DNA from: Cristatella mucedo | Taxonomy: Eukaryota; Bryozoa; Phylactolaemata; Cristatellidae | Reading direction: 5' to 3' | Assembly: GCA_009760855.2 (NCBI GenBank) | Contig: WPIO01000101.1 | Coordinates: forward strand, 732,001 to 796,000 | Length of the DNA stretch: 64,000 nucleotides | Shown here: piece after piece, positions 19,736 through 31,803 of the stretch | How the letters are laid out: each line of letters starts with the position of its first letter | How positions within the stretch are numbered: position 1 is the first letter of the stretch | Notes under the pieces: generated by a model | What the model was told of the DNA's origin: nothing | What the model saw: only the letters and a program-made list of their open reading frames with translations | The model's database searches: none | Position numbers and translations under genes: made by a program

Positions 19736-20160
19736 ACGTTCGTGTGCATATGGCCTACGACGATCCCGCCTAGCGTGTGGACCGGCGTGTTCAAACTGCG
19801 ATCCGCCTACGATTGCCAAAACCAGCTTCGCAAAGCATCTGTCTCAATTCAAAATTGTCAATGCACTGCTTTGAGTATATACTCGCAGAATTTCATTACA
19901 TGACGCTCGCGCGTTCTTGAGCCTACGGCCACCTTCAGCGGCTCGGCCCAGGCAGTGGCCTGGGGTTTGGTGAAAGAAAATGATCGTTTTAAAGACACAA
20001 CTTGGTCTCGCTTCACTCGACCTCGATGGTCTTTAAAGTAAATCTTTTCATCCATCATAGGTTTTCAAGAGCACTTCCAGGTATTTCCTACCAGGTAATT
20101 TTAAATTTCATTCTTACCACATGTCATGGTTAGGTAATTTGCATACACATGATTTCATTT
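19736..20160. other. Intergenic, no gene seen
   Basis: Between a LINE-A end and the start of Polinton fossil 2. I did not recognise an inverted repeat matching the hairpin of fossil 1. Confidence 0.4.
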
Positions 20161-20192
20161 AAAAGAAATTTTTCTATAGGCATATAAAGAAT

Positions 20193-21218
20193 GAGTCAGA
20201 ACGCTGAAGCTACAATAACCGAGGGGTACATGGCTTACAGTTTTGTGAAGTGGCTATGTAATACTGATAACAACTTATGTTTTGATTGCTGTTGTAACAT
20301 AACTAATGATTTAAGTATACTTGATCGGACAGCGAGTGTGTGTATTAGTGAGCATGGTTAAAGGCTTGTGTGAAATATTGGGGAGAGCGTAAGGAACTAA
20401 ATTGGCATTGAGATAGACTTAAGCAAAGTATCATTTCTGCTGCTGCTAGGAAAAAAGGAGTTATATAATGATTGGTGTGATAGTCTAAAACGTCAAAGTA
20501 AACACGATATATAAATGAAGGGGAAAGAAGAGGAGGAGAATGCTGTCAGAAACTTAACTGCTGAATAATAAGGCAAAGAAATAAAATCTAGGTATGATGA
20601 AATCCAACGTATTAAGAGTATTCTTAATAACCGTCTATGGGATAGTTGTGTATGGCGTAGTATGCACACGATATGGTGTGATGAAACTAGTAAACTTTCT
20701 GATGAAATTGATATTCTTAAATCCTTATCCAATTAATTATCTTTCTCTTCTTTACATAGAAAATGAATAGAGATGAAAGTATTCAAGATGTAATCAAGCA
20801 TGTAACGAAACATTTCGATTACTCACCACCTATCGGAGGTTACCTCTTACATTGCATTGTGGTTAAAGTTTATCTGGAAAATATCTTCAACATTATGACT
20901 ACCATTAAACTATCACAAAACTCTAGACATGTATACTTTATAGTTGTAAAGGGATGTTCTTACGTAGTGAGCTCAGTCGACTCAAGCGACCGTCCACTTG
21001 ATACACAGATAGAAACTACTGTTTTCGACTCTAATACTGATTACAATCTAACGGTTGATCAATACTTTTCTAGATTCCCAGACTCCATCAAGTATTATAA
21101 TCTCATTCGTGACATAGAGTCAACGCCCCATCTTAGTTACGCCGATGAAGTTTATTCTCTTTCTCCAGATTTTTCTTTTGATTTATTTTCATTTCGCAAT
21201 GTAATTTATGATGAATAA
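20193..21218 (+). pseudogene. Polinton 2: end-proximal small genes of unknown function
   Basis: Three stretches lie between the element end and the conserved reverse-strand gene. The first starts at 20,192 (MSQNAEATITEGYMAY, then a Cys-rich CFDCCCN). The second is Lys/Glu-rich near 20,510-20,735. The third is at 20,763-21,218 and still open for 151 codons, beginning MNRDESIQDVIKHVTKHF right after CATAGAAA. None is recognised. The last one's tail is acidic and aromatic (FSFDLFSFRNVIYDE). Fossil 1 has no obvious counterpart for them. Confidence 0.4.
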
Positions 21219-21241
21219 CCATAGGAAGAGAAGATAGCTAA

Positions 21242-21642
21242 CATGAGAGGAGAGTTTGCTAAGAAGAAGTATGCCCACCTTACAGCTGAAAGCGATAGGA
21301 TTAGGTCTTGTTTGAGGAAAGTAAGGTTAGCGTCATGCATATTTCAATTCTAAATCATCTTTAAAGGTGTTCTTACCGCGATTATCAGTTCTTACATAAA
21401 TGAACTCAATGAAATTCGTCACGTTTCCACTGTTTTAGCTGGTATACGTTCTCTCATTGGCTCAGCGAATAGTGTCATTTCAAAAATCGAGAAAAGAAAA
21501 CACTCCAAGCTAGTTACCAATGATAAGTTATTAGAAAATGTAATCAACGTGGTATCTGATGATGAGGCTACTCATGATGAGTTGCAGGAAATAATCCTGG
21601 ATGGAATTAACTCTGCAAGACTAAGCATGGTGAATAGTGTTT
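21242..21642 (+). pseudogene. Polinton 2: conserved gene next to integrase (unknown)
   Basis: Counterpart of the fossil 1 gene at 8,479-9,119. Both have a hydrophobic helical part (VLAGIRSLIGSANSVISKIEKRK here, SALTAMLMAVDGVLVEIDKRK there) followed by an acidic segment with VSDDEATHDE or LSDEVVTKE. Same strand relation to the integrase. Broken. Confidence 0.5.
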
Positions 21643-22059
21643 GACACTTTTTTTACAAAGCTTCTCTTAATTTTATTTACCCAATATCTAATTGTCTGAC
21701 GTCGCATAGACATTGCCATTACTATTATATAAACTGTTAACGAATAATCTGCATCCCTAGGCGTTCTTCCTTTTTCTCTCTTTATCTGTCTATCTAACGC
21801 TAGTTTCTTTTTCAAATGGTTTCTCATCTCTGTATTTTGGTTTATCTACTTGTAATTTTTATCACGGCATCTTTATTTTTTAATTTTCTTTATCGCGTCT
21901 ACTAGTTTCTTGCCGATCGTCGAAGTTTAGCTATTGTCAAGTAATCTATTACTTTCGGCAAGTTCTTAACTTACTCTTTACTTCTTTCACAATTTTCTGC
22001 TTCCAAAATCTTTTTCCTACTGATGCATAAATAATCTCTCAGTAGCAGTTCTATTCATT

Positions 22060-22440
22060 CTCTCAACCATCACGTCATTCTTCTTAGTTAGCACTTCTCC
22101 AATCGCAACATGGTGTTTTTCCATTTCCTTTTTGAATTCAATTCTCCTTTAAACTCTGAGCCAGTATCGACAGTCATTACCCTTGGCCACTTGAGTTTAC
22201 TTCTTGCGTAGATGCTTCTTAGATGCTGTAGTAACATATCTTTGCTAGCAGTCTTTGTTTTTAATGTTCGAGCATCTTCGAGCACCTGCTTGCAATATCG
22301 ATAACGCACAAAGAATTCTTATAACCTACACAATTGGGTAAGGTAGGATTATATCTGCTTGATGCTGTATGTAATTGAATCTTGACTAATGGCAGCATTC
22401 TCATCATATTCTCCATCTCTTTTTATTTCATTTAATGTTT
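22060..22440 (-). pseudogene. Polinton 2: integrase remnant
   Basis: Resembles the rve core of fossil 1: DARTLKTKTASKDMLLQHL, then LKWPRVMTVDTGSEFKGEL, which carries the second acidic position and the EFKGEL signature shared with fossil 1. It neighbours the zinc-finger gene divergently, as in fossil 1. Broken. Confidence 0.75.
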
Positions 22441-22466
22441 TGAAAGCTATTCTTTCTATTTAGTAT

Positions 22467-22694
22467 ATGGCCTTGATTTGCAATTTATGTAAAGTAGATT
22501 TAAAGTCCCCAGACATTTACGAACTATATAACGCTAAAAATACAGAATTAATTTGCATCATTTGTCAACCTCCACTCCTAAGACCGGACAAGTTTAAGTG
22601 TTCTTACTTCGATTGGGATGAGAAAAGTACTGACTTTTCTAGCGATGGAAAAGTGTGCAAGGAATGTTATGGATTGGTGTACAAGACTTATTAG
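22467..22694 (+). pseudogene. Polinton 2: small zinc-finger gene
   Basis: Counterpart of 7,278-7,592. Cys pairs CNLC, CIIC and CKEC are spaced as zinc knuckles. It is divergent from the integrase remnant. Function unknown, perhaps regulatory or nucleic-acid binding. Confidence 0.5.
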
Positions 22695-22929
22695 AATACG
22701 TCTCAGACATTTAAAAAAAATAAAGGAATGTGAAAATATGCATTCATTAATTGAGGGTGTACGCATTTAAAATAGAAAAATATTCTTAACTAACAATGAA
22801 TGCAATTCATTCATCAAAGACGTATGTTCAGATCTATTCTACAAGATAGTTGAAGCTATGATTACCATTTTAACAATAATAGATATAAAAAGAATATCAC
22901 ACAGTTTAGGGAGGTACCATTTCTAATAT

Positions 22930-23800
22930 TTCCCCTACTCTATCCATGTAACTATGTAGGAGATTAGGAGACTGAGATTTGTGTTTTCAGTACCGCTAAT
23001 AACTTTAAATCCAACTGGAATTCTAGTAAACGCGACTTGATATCTCCACACTCGATTAACATTAATTATCATTATATCACCTGATGGTAGCATAATATTC
23101 AAGTTCTGAGAAAAAGGCACGCAGTTATTACCTCCAACTACATGTAAAGAAACGATTATTATAGAAGGTTTATCAATGGTTTTCCAAGTGTAGCTCGTAG
23201 AGAAAAGTATTTCACCTTGCAGCTTAGTTCCAGGTAATGATAGCACTACTACTTTGCTGACTTTCGTACCATTAGCTATGTCAGTATAAGATTTGTTAGC
23301 GGTATTGGTTGAATTGGTGGGATTCATAACACTGGCTGTCTTTTATTCCCCGTGTTTAGGTCATACCCCACCCAAATAGACTTTAGAAGTACGTCTCCTT
23401 TCATAGCTCCACAAACAACGCAAACATTATCATCCAAAGTATGTGGAGTAGTAGAAGCATAGTTCCAATAACTAGAAGTTATCGCAAATCCTCCCATATT
23501 CAAATCTTCTGCCATTGTATCACCAGTTGTATTTACTTTAAAGTTCAGTAACTTTTAAAAACCAAAACGTTTGAATTAACAGCAGCTCCAACGTTAGTTA
23601 ATCTTTTACCTGAGCAATCAATCGCAGATGTTGTAGTTGTAATGGACAATCTTGGAGAGTTCTTATCCGCATAACTTTTATTGAAAGCATCTCCAGGATT
23701 GACTGGATCCTTAACCTTCACAAATTCATTGACAGTCATATCCAAGTCAGTGTAACTCATGCCGAAGACATCGGTATATACGTTATATAGTTTCATTTCC
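22930..23800 (-). pseudogene. Polinton 2: fibre-like gene
   Basis: Modules of the same kind as in 6,309-7,169: VKDPVNPGDAFNKSYADKN, AEDLNMGGFAITSSYWNYAS (against NMNSFAITSTYWNS) and PTNSTNTANKSYTDIANGTK. A beta-rich tail follows, with TSYTWKTIDKPSIIIVSLHVV against TAYSWKSKNSPPIIILSAMVV. It starts after TATAGA near 23,808. Broken. Confidence 0.75.
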
Positions 23801-23999
23801 TGAGCATTCTATATTATAAATTTCAATTTTGGCTTCGTTGACTAATATTGCGACGAATGGTACTAATCTATCTCTTAAATTTATCTTTATCAGATTCTCT
23901 AACAGTTTGTTGGCACATTTTTTAACGTACAATTTGATTCAATGTCCTTTTCCCTCCCTATTATCAAATCTACCATGTTCAAAAAAGAGACTAAACTCG

Positions 24000-24622
24000 A
24001 AATCATACTGCCTCTCATCATTGAGAAGATATAAAACAAGGATTTACTGATTGGAACGTCAATCTCTTCTTCTGTGGGTATTCTAATTTTACCTGCAGCG
24101 ATTTAATCTTTAGCCTTATGAAAGGAATATTAGACCGGGAATGCATATTTTAAATTCACAGAATAAGCATTCTTCCATTTCTAATACGTATAATCCTAGC
24201 ATCCTAAGCATTGCGCTTCATAATGTGGAAGTATTTTACCTTCAATCAAGTGTCTAGACCATAGGCATTTTATAAGTAAGTTTGTTTAGAATATCCATCG
24301 TGAATTACGCCACCACGACCATAACAATCACATTTATCTTGAGAGAAAAAATCATTAGCGTAAATTATTATACTTTTAAATTTCATTTCTGGTAAATTTT
24401 CCACTCTTGGTTCAAATGTTTTCCCACTAAGTAAGGCTACTCTTAATTCTAGAGTTTGATTGCTTATATATTTCTCAACGTTTCTACATACCATTACTCA
24501 AATAATTTTTTCGTTAACTTTCACATTTCTAAATACTAACTTGTTACATACCATTGGATATACTTTGGATCTACTGATGTTTAACTTCATAAACTCAAAC
24601 CACTCGTCACTAACTTGCTCCA
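24000..24622 (-). pseudogene. Polinton 2: YqaJ-type nuclease remnant
   Basis: The start region has MEQVSDEWFEFMKLN and SRSKVYP, typical of YqaJ N-termini. It continues with EKYISNQTLELRVALLSGKTFEP, which aligns by eye with KKYIANNSNMRFPPMLFGKVFEP of fossil 1, then NDFFSQDKCDCYGRGGVIHDG. It lies directly after the capsid gene, as in fossil 1. Broken. Confidence 0.65.
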
Positions 24623-24649
24623 TTTATCTACGATGTAAATTACTTTAAA

Positions 24650-25800
24650 GCAATCGATGGGAATTTGAACTGCGGGTGGTTTCAATGCTCTGAAGCAGCA
24701 CCATTACTATAAACGATGAGATCGAGTTCAGTATCAGAAATCACAATGCTGGGAATTTTTACATTTATTAGCAGTTGGATAAATCCTATATTTGATAGTG
24801 ATATCTAGACTGTTAGTATTCCTAAGACTATACGTTTGCAGAATGCTATCTGTTACAGGTGAGATTTCATGCCTTCTATTCCTGTAAATTAGTCTAATTC
24901 TACCATTCGATTCTCGCGTTTAATCAATTAGAGATCGCTGCATGATAATGCAAGGCTTTAATTTAGGAATAATTAGGCGAAGATTGTCGAGTCAGCTGCT
25001 CTAGCAAAGCTAGTTACAGCATTCGCTAGAGCAGCCGCTGGAGCAGTTGCAAAGTGCAACGCAGTCATATCTCAAAACGCTCCTCCATTTAGAATGAGTT
25101 CAATGTTAGTATTATAAATGATCTTATCCATGTCTGGAAATAATCCGCAGATCCTGTCCAAAGGTAGAATTTCACTGAAGAATCTATTTAGTTGGGCATG
25201 AGACGCTAGCGCCAGCTTCCTCATCTCCCACCCAATATTTGTTTCGGCAACACCATCAGCATTATAATTAGTGCAAGCAGGATTAACATAAACGGCTAAG
25301 GCAAATCCAATACCTCTTAGAGCTGGCGGATAGTAATTTACATCATTAGCACCCTCATCATTTATCAAAAAGGATGTAAATCCTTCACCCCTACTATAAT
25401 CGTTAGGGTACAATAGCGTTTCTAGGACTGCAGAAGTTACAGCCATTCCATAGTCATTATTGTGCGACTCAACCTCAACTCCCCCAGTTCTCAGCCTTGT
25501 TTGTTCTCAAAGCCAAGCAAAACCATTATTAACAAATGTAGCATCCTTATCAGCAGGTGCTTGATAATTAGCATCGCTAATAGGAGTAGCAACTGAGTGA
25601 CCTGCAGCACCCTTCCACTGTTTTATACTTCCTTCAAGCAATAGATAACCGTCAGATAGTACGAAGTAGTCCTTATTCATAGCTTCTACGAAGAACCTGA
25701 CATTTTTTCCAGGACTGGTCGCAGTATCTTGAATTATTCCATCAGCTGGAGGATACTTATAATACTGAATGTTATAGATTGGTGCCGAAAGCAGTTCTCG
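24650..25800 (-). pseudogene. Polinton 2: major capsid protein remnant
   Basis: Shares with the fossil 1 capsid gene the stretches YFVLSDGYLLLEGS, LLYPNDYSRGEG, LPLDRICGLFPDMDKIIYN, and a late NGRIRLIYRNRRHE that parallels KKIRLNYRVRRYEN. Double jelly-roll type. Broken. Confidence 0.75.
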
Positions 25801-25979
25801 ATCTTTCGCATGAAAAAAATCTTACCTGGACCCAAATCCATTATCCCTATATAATAGTACTTGAGAATATTTATCTTCTATTTATAATATATGAGCCACC
25901 ACAAAATTCACTTGTGGAAGCTACGTCTTTCTGTATTACCGAAGAAGAAGTATATGGAGGTTGTTCGATAACTCAAATT

Positions 25980-26455
25980 TTAGTTTATTTCAGTATCGTT
26001 TCTGATTCTTTTTCCTAGCCATCTTTGCCATATATCTGTCTAATTTTGTATTCATTACATGATCGCAATTTCTTAACCTTCATTAGTAATATGCATCTTC
26101 TCCGTCCCTTTGTTTATTCTTAAGTTTATACTCTCCACATTCTCTTTGTTGAGCAATTCTTTCACGCCCTTCATTTGCCTTTCGCGCATCATATAACTTT
26201 GCTTTTGCTTCTCTTCCTCTTTCTGGTGTTTTGAAACTTGCAATCTATTTTGAGTGTCTTTTGCGTCTCTTGCGTCTTAGTAATCATCAACCGATTTCTT
26301 TCTAGCTAAACAAGTGTCAGCAGCTGCTTTGACTCTAACAAGAATATCTTTACCGTGTTCTTTAGCAAAGGTAACAGCTCCAGTCGCTACTTCTTTGACT
26401 CTACTACCGACGAGCGGGTTTTCATAACCTCCGCGCACTCTAGTAAAGCCCATCT
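25980..26455 (-). pseudogene. Polinton 2: coiled-coil / pVI-like gene remnant
   Basis: Starts MGFTRVRGGYENPLVG, then an amphipathic-looking EVATGAVTFAKEHGKDILVRV, then a Lys/Glu/Gln-rich helical part. Same position as 3,333-3,888 of fossil 1. Broken. Confidence 0.45.
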
Positions 26456-27014
26456 TGCTCTCGACATTAATCCTTACCCAATTTCAACAGTGACTACAGT
26501 TTTGCCAATGGCAGCATTGCTTTTACTTTTCTGATTCGTTAAACTAAATCGGTACCTCATTGTTTCTTCGAGCGCACCAAAAGCAAGATCTAGAAAGGAT
26601 GTATTGTCAATATGCATATATAGTTTTCTACCTGGCAATATATATATGCCAAATCCATGATTAACATTGCTGCGCATTGCTTCCAAAATATCGTAATAGT
26701 TCTTGCTCATATCCACCAAACTAAAACTTACTCTAACTTCATTGAAATCTTTGCTAGATAGTATTATGCATCTTGTTCCAAGCTACATAAATTACAGAAA
26801 GATCATTTACTCAATTTAAGTGTAAGGCGTACCTCCAACCATTGCAGGATCAACGGATCCTTGCAAGCTGGAAACAAAATCTAGAGTAGGAGCCGGAAGA
26901 ATTATTTCTAACAGCCAATGCTTTTGATCCTAAAAATACTGCATAGTCACCCTTTAGTTGCACGATAAAATTGCCATCACCATCTAGCTTGAATGTGATA
27001 TATAAAAAACTTCA

Positions 27015-28945
27015 AAAGATGCATCGTGCTTAGAGAAGGCTTGAGCGTCGTTTTAAGAAATCGGGGTCAGATCCAGATCCAGCGAATTTCAAAGACTTTC
27101 TTCGAGTTTACACCCAGACGCTTAAAAAAAGCCAGTGCTTCTTTTTCCACTCGAAAACTGAATTCCTGCCAGTCGGAACCGAAACCGATTTACAAGACAG
27201 TAAACAAGTTACTGGCCAATGCTGAGAGGTCTGACCCCCAGATATTAACGGCTCAGCCGAAACGTTTTCAGCCTTTTTTACTGGCAACTTAGCCCTGCCA
27301 TAACCGAGATGTTAAATGCTTCTTTAGAAAAAGGGGCTGTACCCAAGTCCTTAAAATCGGCAATCGTTAGACCCATACTTGAAAAGCCTGGATTAGATAT
27401 AGATGTCCGTGCAAACTATCGCCCAGAGTTTTCTATCTTCCTTTTTTGTCAACAATCTTGAAAAAGTGTCGCTAAGCAGCTGGTTGAACTTATTAAAAAG
27501 AATGAAATGTCAGAAACATTTCAATCAGGGTTCAAGAGGAAGCACTCCACTGAAACTGCTCTCCTCCGTGTTAACAATGACATTCTATGTGGCAACGATG
27601 ACGGGAATGTCACCGCCCTAGCTCTGTTAGATCTATCAACTGCCTTCGACACCATCGATCACGATGTTCTACTTGAACGATCGAGAACAACGATAGGTCT
27701 GGCAGACGAGGCACTGGCGTGGTTTAAATCGTATTTGTCTGATCGTGTTCCATCCATGTCGTATGGGGGGGCCAGGTCTCACACACGAGACCGGTCACCT
27801 GTGGAGTCCCTCAAGGGTGCGTCCCCGGTCCCTTGCTGTTCTTCATTTACTCAACCTCTGGGAAAAGTGATTAAGGCCAATGGAATAGGATATTACTTAC
27901 ATACTGACGATACTCAGCTGTATTTGTCATTCAAACCGTCAGAATCTGCTGCAGCAACTGATAACCTGAATGCTTACCTTTGCCGACATTCGCTCCTGGA
28001 TGTGTGAAAATTTCTTGAAATTAAATGGCAATAAAACCGAACTGCTGCTCATAGGACACCCTAAGCGTCTGGCTGGATTAAAAGGCATTGCCCTTCTGAT
28101 AGGTGATGCTATTGTACGACCGTGCTCGAAATTTAGGTGTCGTTTTTGACAGGCGCCTACATTTTAAAAGCTTCATTCAGAAGACTGCTTCTACATCTAG
28201 CCATCACGTCCCATCCCTATCTAAGATTAGGAACTGTCTTCCACGGTGGCTTGCAAAAAAATCAACTAGCTCCTTAGTTCTGTCTCGGCTTTATTATTGT
28301 AATTCCCTTTTGACTGGGCTACCAAAAAAGCAACAAGGCCTCTGCAGATGGCTATGCATATGGCTGCAAGGCTAGTTTTCAAGTCCCAGAGGTTTGACCC
28401 CGTGTCTCCCTTGCTAAAAGAGCTAGGATGGCTGCCGGTTGATCAACGGATACAGAGCAAAGTTCTTACGCTGACCCACAAGGCCCACCACGGCTTGGCT
28501 CCTTCGTACCTGGCTGAGCTGCTGCACCAGTTTCAGCCTCTCCGCTCCCTCAGGTCATGTGTAGACAATAAATTAGCTGTTCCATTCCTTAGCTTAAAGA
28601 CTGTTTTGGACAGAAGCTTTAGCTCTGCAGGTCCTAGACTGTGGAACTCGCTTCCACAATTCTTACGCAACGACAACTACTCTCCTGCTTCTTACTATGG
28701 CTCATCCTTTTCAGCGGTCCTGAGCTGCTACTTCCATCCTAATCACTACCTCAACTGCTCTCCTGACTCTCGTATGCTTCCCACTTTCTCTTTGTTGCAT
28801 GCGATGAAGTCTTGGTGGCTACAGAATGCGTACCGAAAGTCGCTTAGGCTGTGAACGCGCTATACAAAACTCTCCTGCGTAAGACGCACATTGTATTTAT
28901 GGCTTAGGGGAGTTACAGACGGAGATACATTACATTACTTATTAT
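27015..28945 (+). mobile_element. LINE-A (CR1/L2 group), 5'-truncated, inserted in Polinton 2
   Basis: Reverse-transcriptase landmarks in order: HSTETALLRVNNDIL, ALLDLSTAFDTIDHDVLLE (the first catalytic Asp), a GVPQG-like block, and THTDDTQLYLSFKP. The last holds the F/YADD-box position, here read as TDD. The usual C-terminal part follows (DPVSPLLKELGWLPVDQRIQ, then SFSSAGPRLWNSLPQFL, ending KSLRL). The frame is shifted several times (for example near 27,500, 28,000, 28,100 and 28,350), so the copy is dead. It ends in GGAGATACATTACATTAC, a short ATTAC-type tail. It lies opposite to the Polinton's sense. Confidence 0.85.
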
Positions 28946-29267
28946 CGCCAATAAAAGAAGTGGCTAAAACTCTGTTTAATGCCATTGCGAATGAACCGCT
29001 TTCGTAAAAACCAGTTACAACTGTAATATAACTATATGTATCATTACCCCCTTTAGGCTTGTAATATTCTTTTAAGGCCAATTTCCGTATTTAATTTAGT
29101 GCATATCTTTGGATTGAGAGTTATACTCCATTCAGATTTATTGTTACGGGTACTGACGAGCTTAATAACACCCATTCTTAATATTACTATGTCCACGACA
29201 ATTCATTCTTCGGTAAAGTCTAAAGGTAATCCATTCTGATCCGCAAACCAACCTCTAATATAATCTG

Positions 29268-29405
29268 GTTTGGTCTAGCGGTTAAGGTGCTCGCCCCGAC
29301 CAAGGTCTGGCTGAGGTCGTGGGCTCGAGCTCCGAGGCATATGTGGAGCGCCTGAATAGAGATTAAGTTCTCTTGGGGCGCTATATAAATGAATTATATA
29401 TATAT
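29268..29405 (+). mobile_element. SINE-A, tRNA-derived, inserted in Polinton 2
   Basis: The tRNA-like head has an A box (TGGTCTAGCGGTTAAGG) and a B box (GTGGGCTCGAGCTCC). A short body (GGCATATGTGGAGCGCC) follows, then a 3' end (AGAGATTAAGTTCTCTTGGG, GCGCTATATAAATGAA) and an AT tail. Two sister copies lie at 47,487 and 54,235. Confidence 0.85.
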
Positions 29406-29959
29406 TATATATATAATTCAAAGAGTTTGCAGATAAAATGTGATATTCAGGAAATCTAGGTTCGTAAGCCACCAATTCACCTGGATCGAAATTAATGAAA
29501 ACTTTCCCAATATTTGAGTTTGAGTTCAATTTCTGTAACTCGCAGAGTTTTCAATCTTATCAAAATGCACCATAATTGTGCTGATAGAACCTACTGTGAA
29601 AATGTTTTCGGAATACGTTTTAGAATTCATGGTGCAAGTAAACAAATTGAGATTACTAGATGTTTAGTAGCTAAGTTTGGATCTGTCGTATTGCGTCAGC
29701 AGTAAATCCTAAAATTGGATTGCTCTTTGATATACTAGCTATGTAAGTGCTTCCAGGTGCTGAAAGGGTGATCCATCCTTTCCATGTTGCGGTATCAGCA
29801 CTGATTTTTAATTTTTCAGTGCTTCCACTTCGCAATATACTGTTATTGATAGTATCTATCACACCAGTTGACCATTCGTCACCCGTAAACGCTGAATAGT
29901 TACCGTGCCGAAACGTTGTAATTCGCTTAGATCCTCCTGATAATCGATGATGCAAAGTA

Positions 29960-30955
29960 CTGTTAGTGCCAGTAATATTTTTAATTTATGTTTATGGGTG
30001 GAGTAAAAGTTGTGGAAATACTTCATCTTTAACTGTTATTGATATTATCTATCCTATAGTTACCATATTCATATTCTTAAGTATATCACCTACCATTTTT
30101 TCAATCGCGCTTATAGTCATTGGGATATCTCCCATAGTCTTCTATTTATATCCGCTATAATTGTCTTTTGAAATTTGTTAACCTCACCCAAGTAATCTAC
30201 TGCAGAATAAATAAAATTGAAAACACTAGTTTTACAGCAGCGAGTTATTTCATTCATAAAATGATTTTACTTTCTACATCTTCATGAGTTTTGAAAAACA
30301 TGGGCACGATATGTACACCATTATCTCTTCTCTGAGGTGTGAACGTCGTGGTTTCTTTGTAAAGCGTATCGCTACCAGATTGAGAGCTAATGACGGAGCT
30401 GATTCTACAGACAAGTTCTTTATTCTTATCGCCTTTAGCCTTACTTAAAAGTGAATACGCTATTTCTAGATAAGCGATATTTTCAGTACTTTATATATCT
30501 TTATTGAATCATTTACTCAACTTTTCAGTTTTTCAGCAGGCAAACCATCCATCTTTGTTAAGTTCTCTGACGGTTGCTGCAGACCTTAAATAGGAATGCT
30601 AGTACTAGAATTGACACCGCAATTATAGCAATGTCTTCTCTAAATTACAACAAAATATTTATTGTTTCTTTGTTAGGTGCAATGGTTATAGAAGCGTTTA
30701 GGAGATTTTTAGCCGCATCTATATTCCCTTCTCTCACCATCTGAGCCACTTTCATAAACGTTCCACTGACGTTTGCACCAAGAGCTTCTATCTCAGGAGT
30801 TATCACTGAAGCCGCAAGCGAAGGTTTTATTGTAACCAATCTACGCAATTCTATATAAGATACATCACTGATATCAGAACTGCGATACTTGGTTGCCGTC
30901 TCTATAACTCGTTTATCCAAAGATGCTTCAGCCAAGTTTTTTCTTTTAATTTAAG
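29960..30955 (-). pseudogene. Polinton 2: genes between penton-like and ATPase, unknown
   Basis: The stretch at 30,645-30,935 reads helical (MAEASLDKRVIETATKYRSS, then VAQMVREGNIDAAKNLLNAS). Beyond it lies LEIAYSLLSKAKGDKNKELV and TFTPQRRDNGVHIVPMFFK. No family is recognised. Fossil 1 lacks this segment and instead has the 128-bp duplication at 2,041-2,168. Confidence 0.4.
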
Positions 30956-31069
30956 CTCTCAATGTTTGCATCTTCAGTTCATCATCATAAAGTCTCTCAT
31001 TATTAATTCTCTCCACATTTTCAAAATATTCCTCTTGCTCTTTAAACCACTTTTTACTGTGATTTATCT

Positions 31070-31795
31070 TCTATACAAAAGGATTCCAAAACAAAGGATA
31101 ATTATTATCAGGATCTACACTGCAAAACTTTCCGTCAGAATCTTCTTTTGTGAGATCATTAGTGCAATAATCGCGTCTGTTGATCGTGTTATTATTATAA
31201 AAATTTCTAAGCTTTCTGCTTCCCAAGTTGCCAGCATACATATCGCGCATGTATTCCATGTCTTTTTTGTTCAGCTTAAACATGACGATGAAATTTGCAT
31301 TTGTCTAATTTCTCTTCTAGGTATTCTAGTTAATCCTTGAGACGGGTAAAACGTGTTAAGCTTCTTATGTCAGACTTTCGTAAAATAATCTAAAAAAGGT
31401 GACTGATGTTCAGCCATCAAATCATTCAATATGACTAACTACACTTTTATCAAATTTAGGAAAGTTGTCCACTCTAGGCAAGTTTTCGATTCTTTCAACC
31501 CACTCGAATCTACCTTTAGCTTTCTTATCCATCATCTGCTTGATTGCGTAAACATCCTGATCTAGACTGATGGCACAGATGTAAAATTTATCCTAATTCA
31601 ATGGATGCTTTCCATCTTCACCAGGAAGAAAAATCCAGCTGCACACAAGCTGCATTTTACCACATCCAGATGGAACTATAGCCAGACTGCATAAACGCTA
31701 GGTAGAGGATCTAAGTGTCCCGTTTAAGAATCCAGCCCAAATTGATTGACCTAACTTTTGCAATCATGTTCTATGTAAATTTAACTAATTATATA
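31070..31795 (-). pseudogene. Polinton 2: packaging ATPase remnant
   Basis: The C-terminal landmarks DMEYMRDMYAGNLGSRKLRNF and DLTKEDSDGKFCSVD parallel DIEYIHDAYVGDIDKKQFRV and DLTKTESEGRFWSVD of fossil 1. A glycine-rich nucleotide-binding stretch (IVPSGCGKMQLV) is still visible. It faces the zinc-ribbon gene divergently. Broken. Confidence 0.7.
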
Positions 31796-31803
31796 GGAGA
31801 ACA

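Larger units (their letters stand above)
26474..29960 (-). pseudogene. Polinton 2: penton-like minor capsid paralogues, interrupted by LINE and SINE
   Basis: Two related genes as in fossil 1. The second paralogue is recognisable at 26.47-27.0 kb (NFIVQLKGDYAVFLGSKAL, RYRFSLTNQKSKSNAA) and resumes beyond a LINE-A insertion to about 29.26 kb. The first lies at 29.4-29.96 kb (HGNYSAFTGDEWSTG, FDPGELVAYEPRFPEY), beyond a SINE-A insertion. Broken. Confidence 0.65.
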
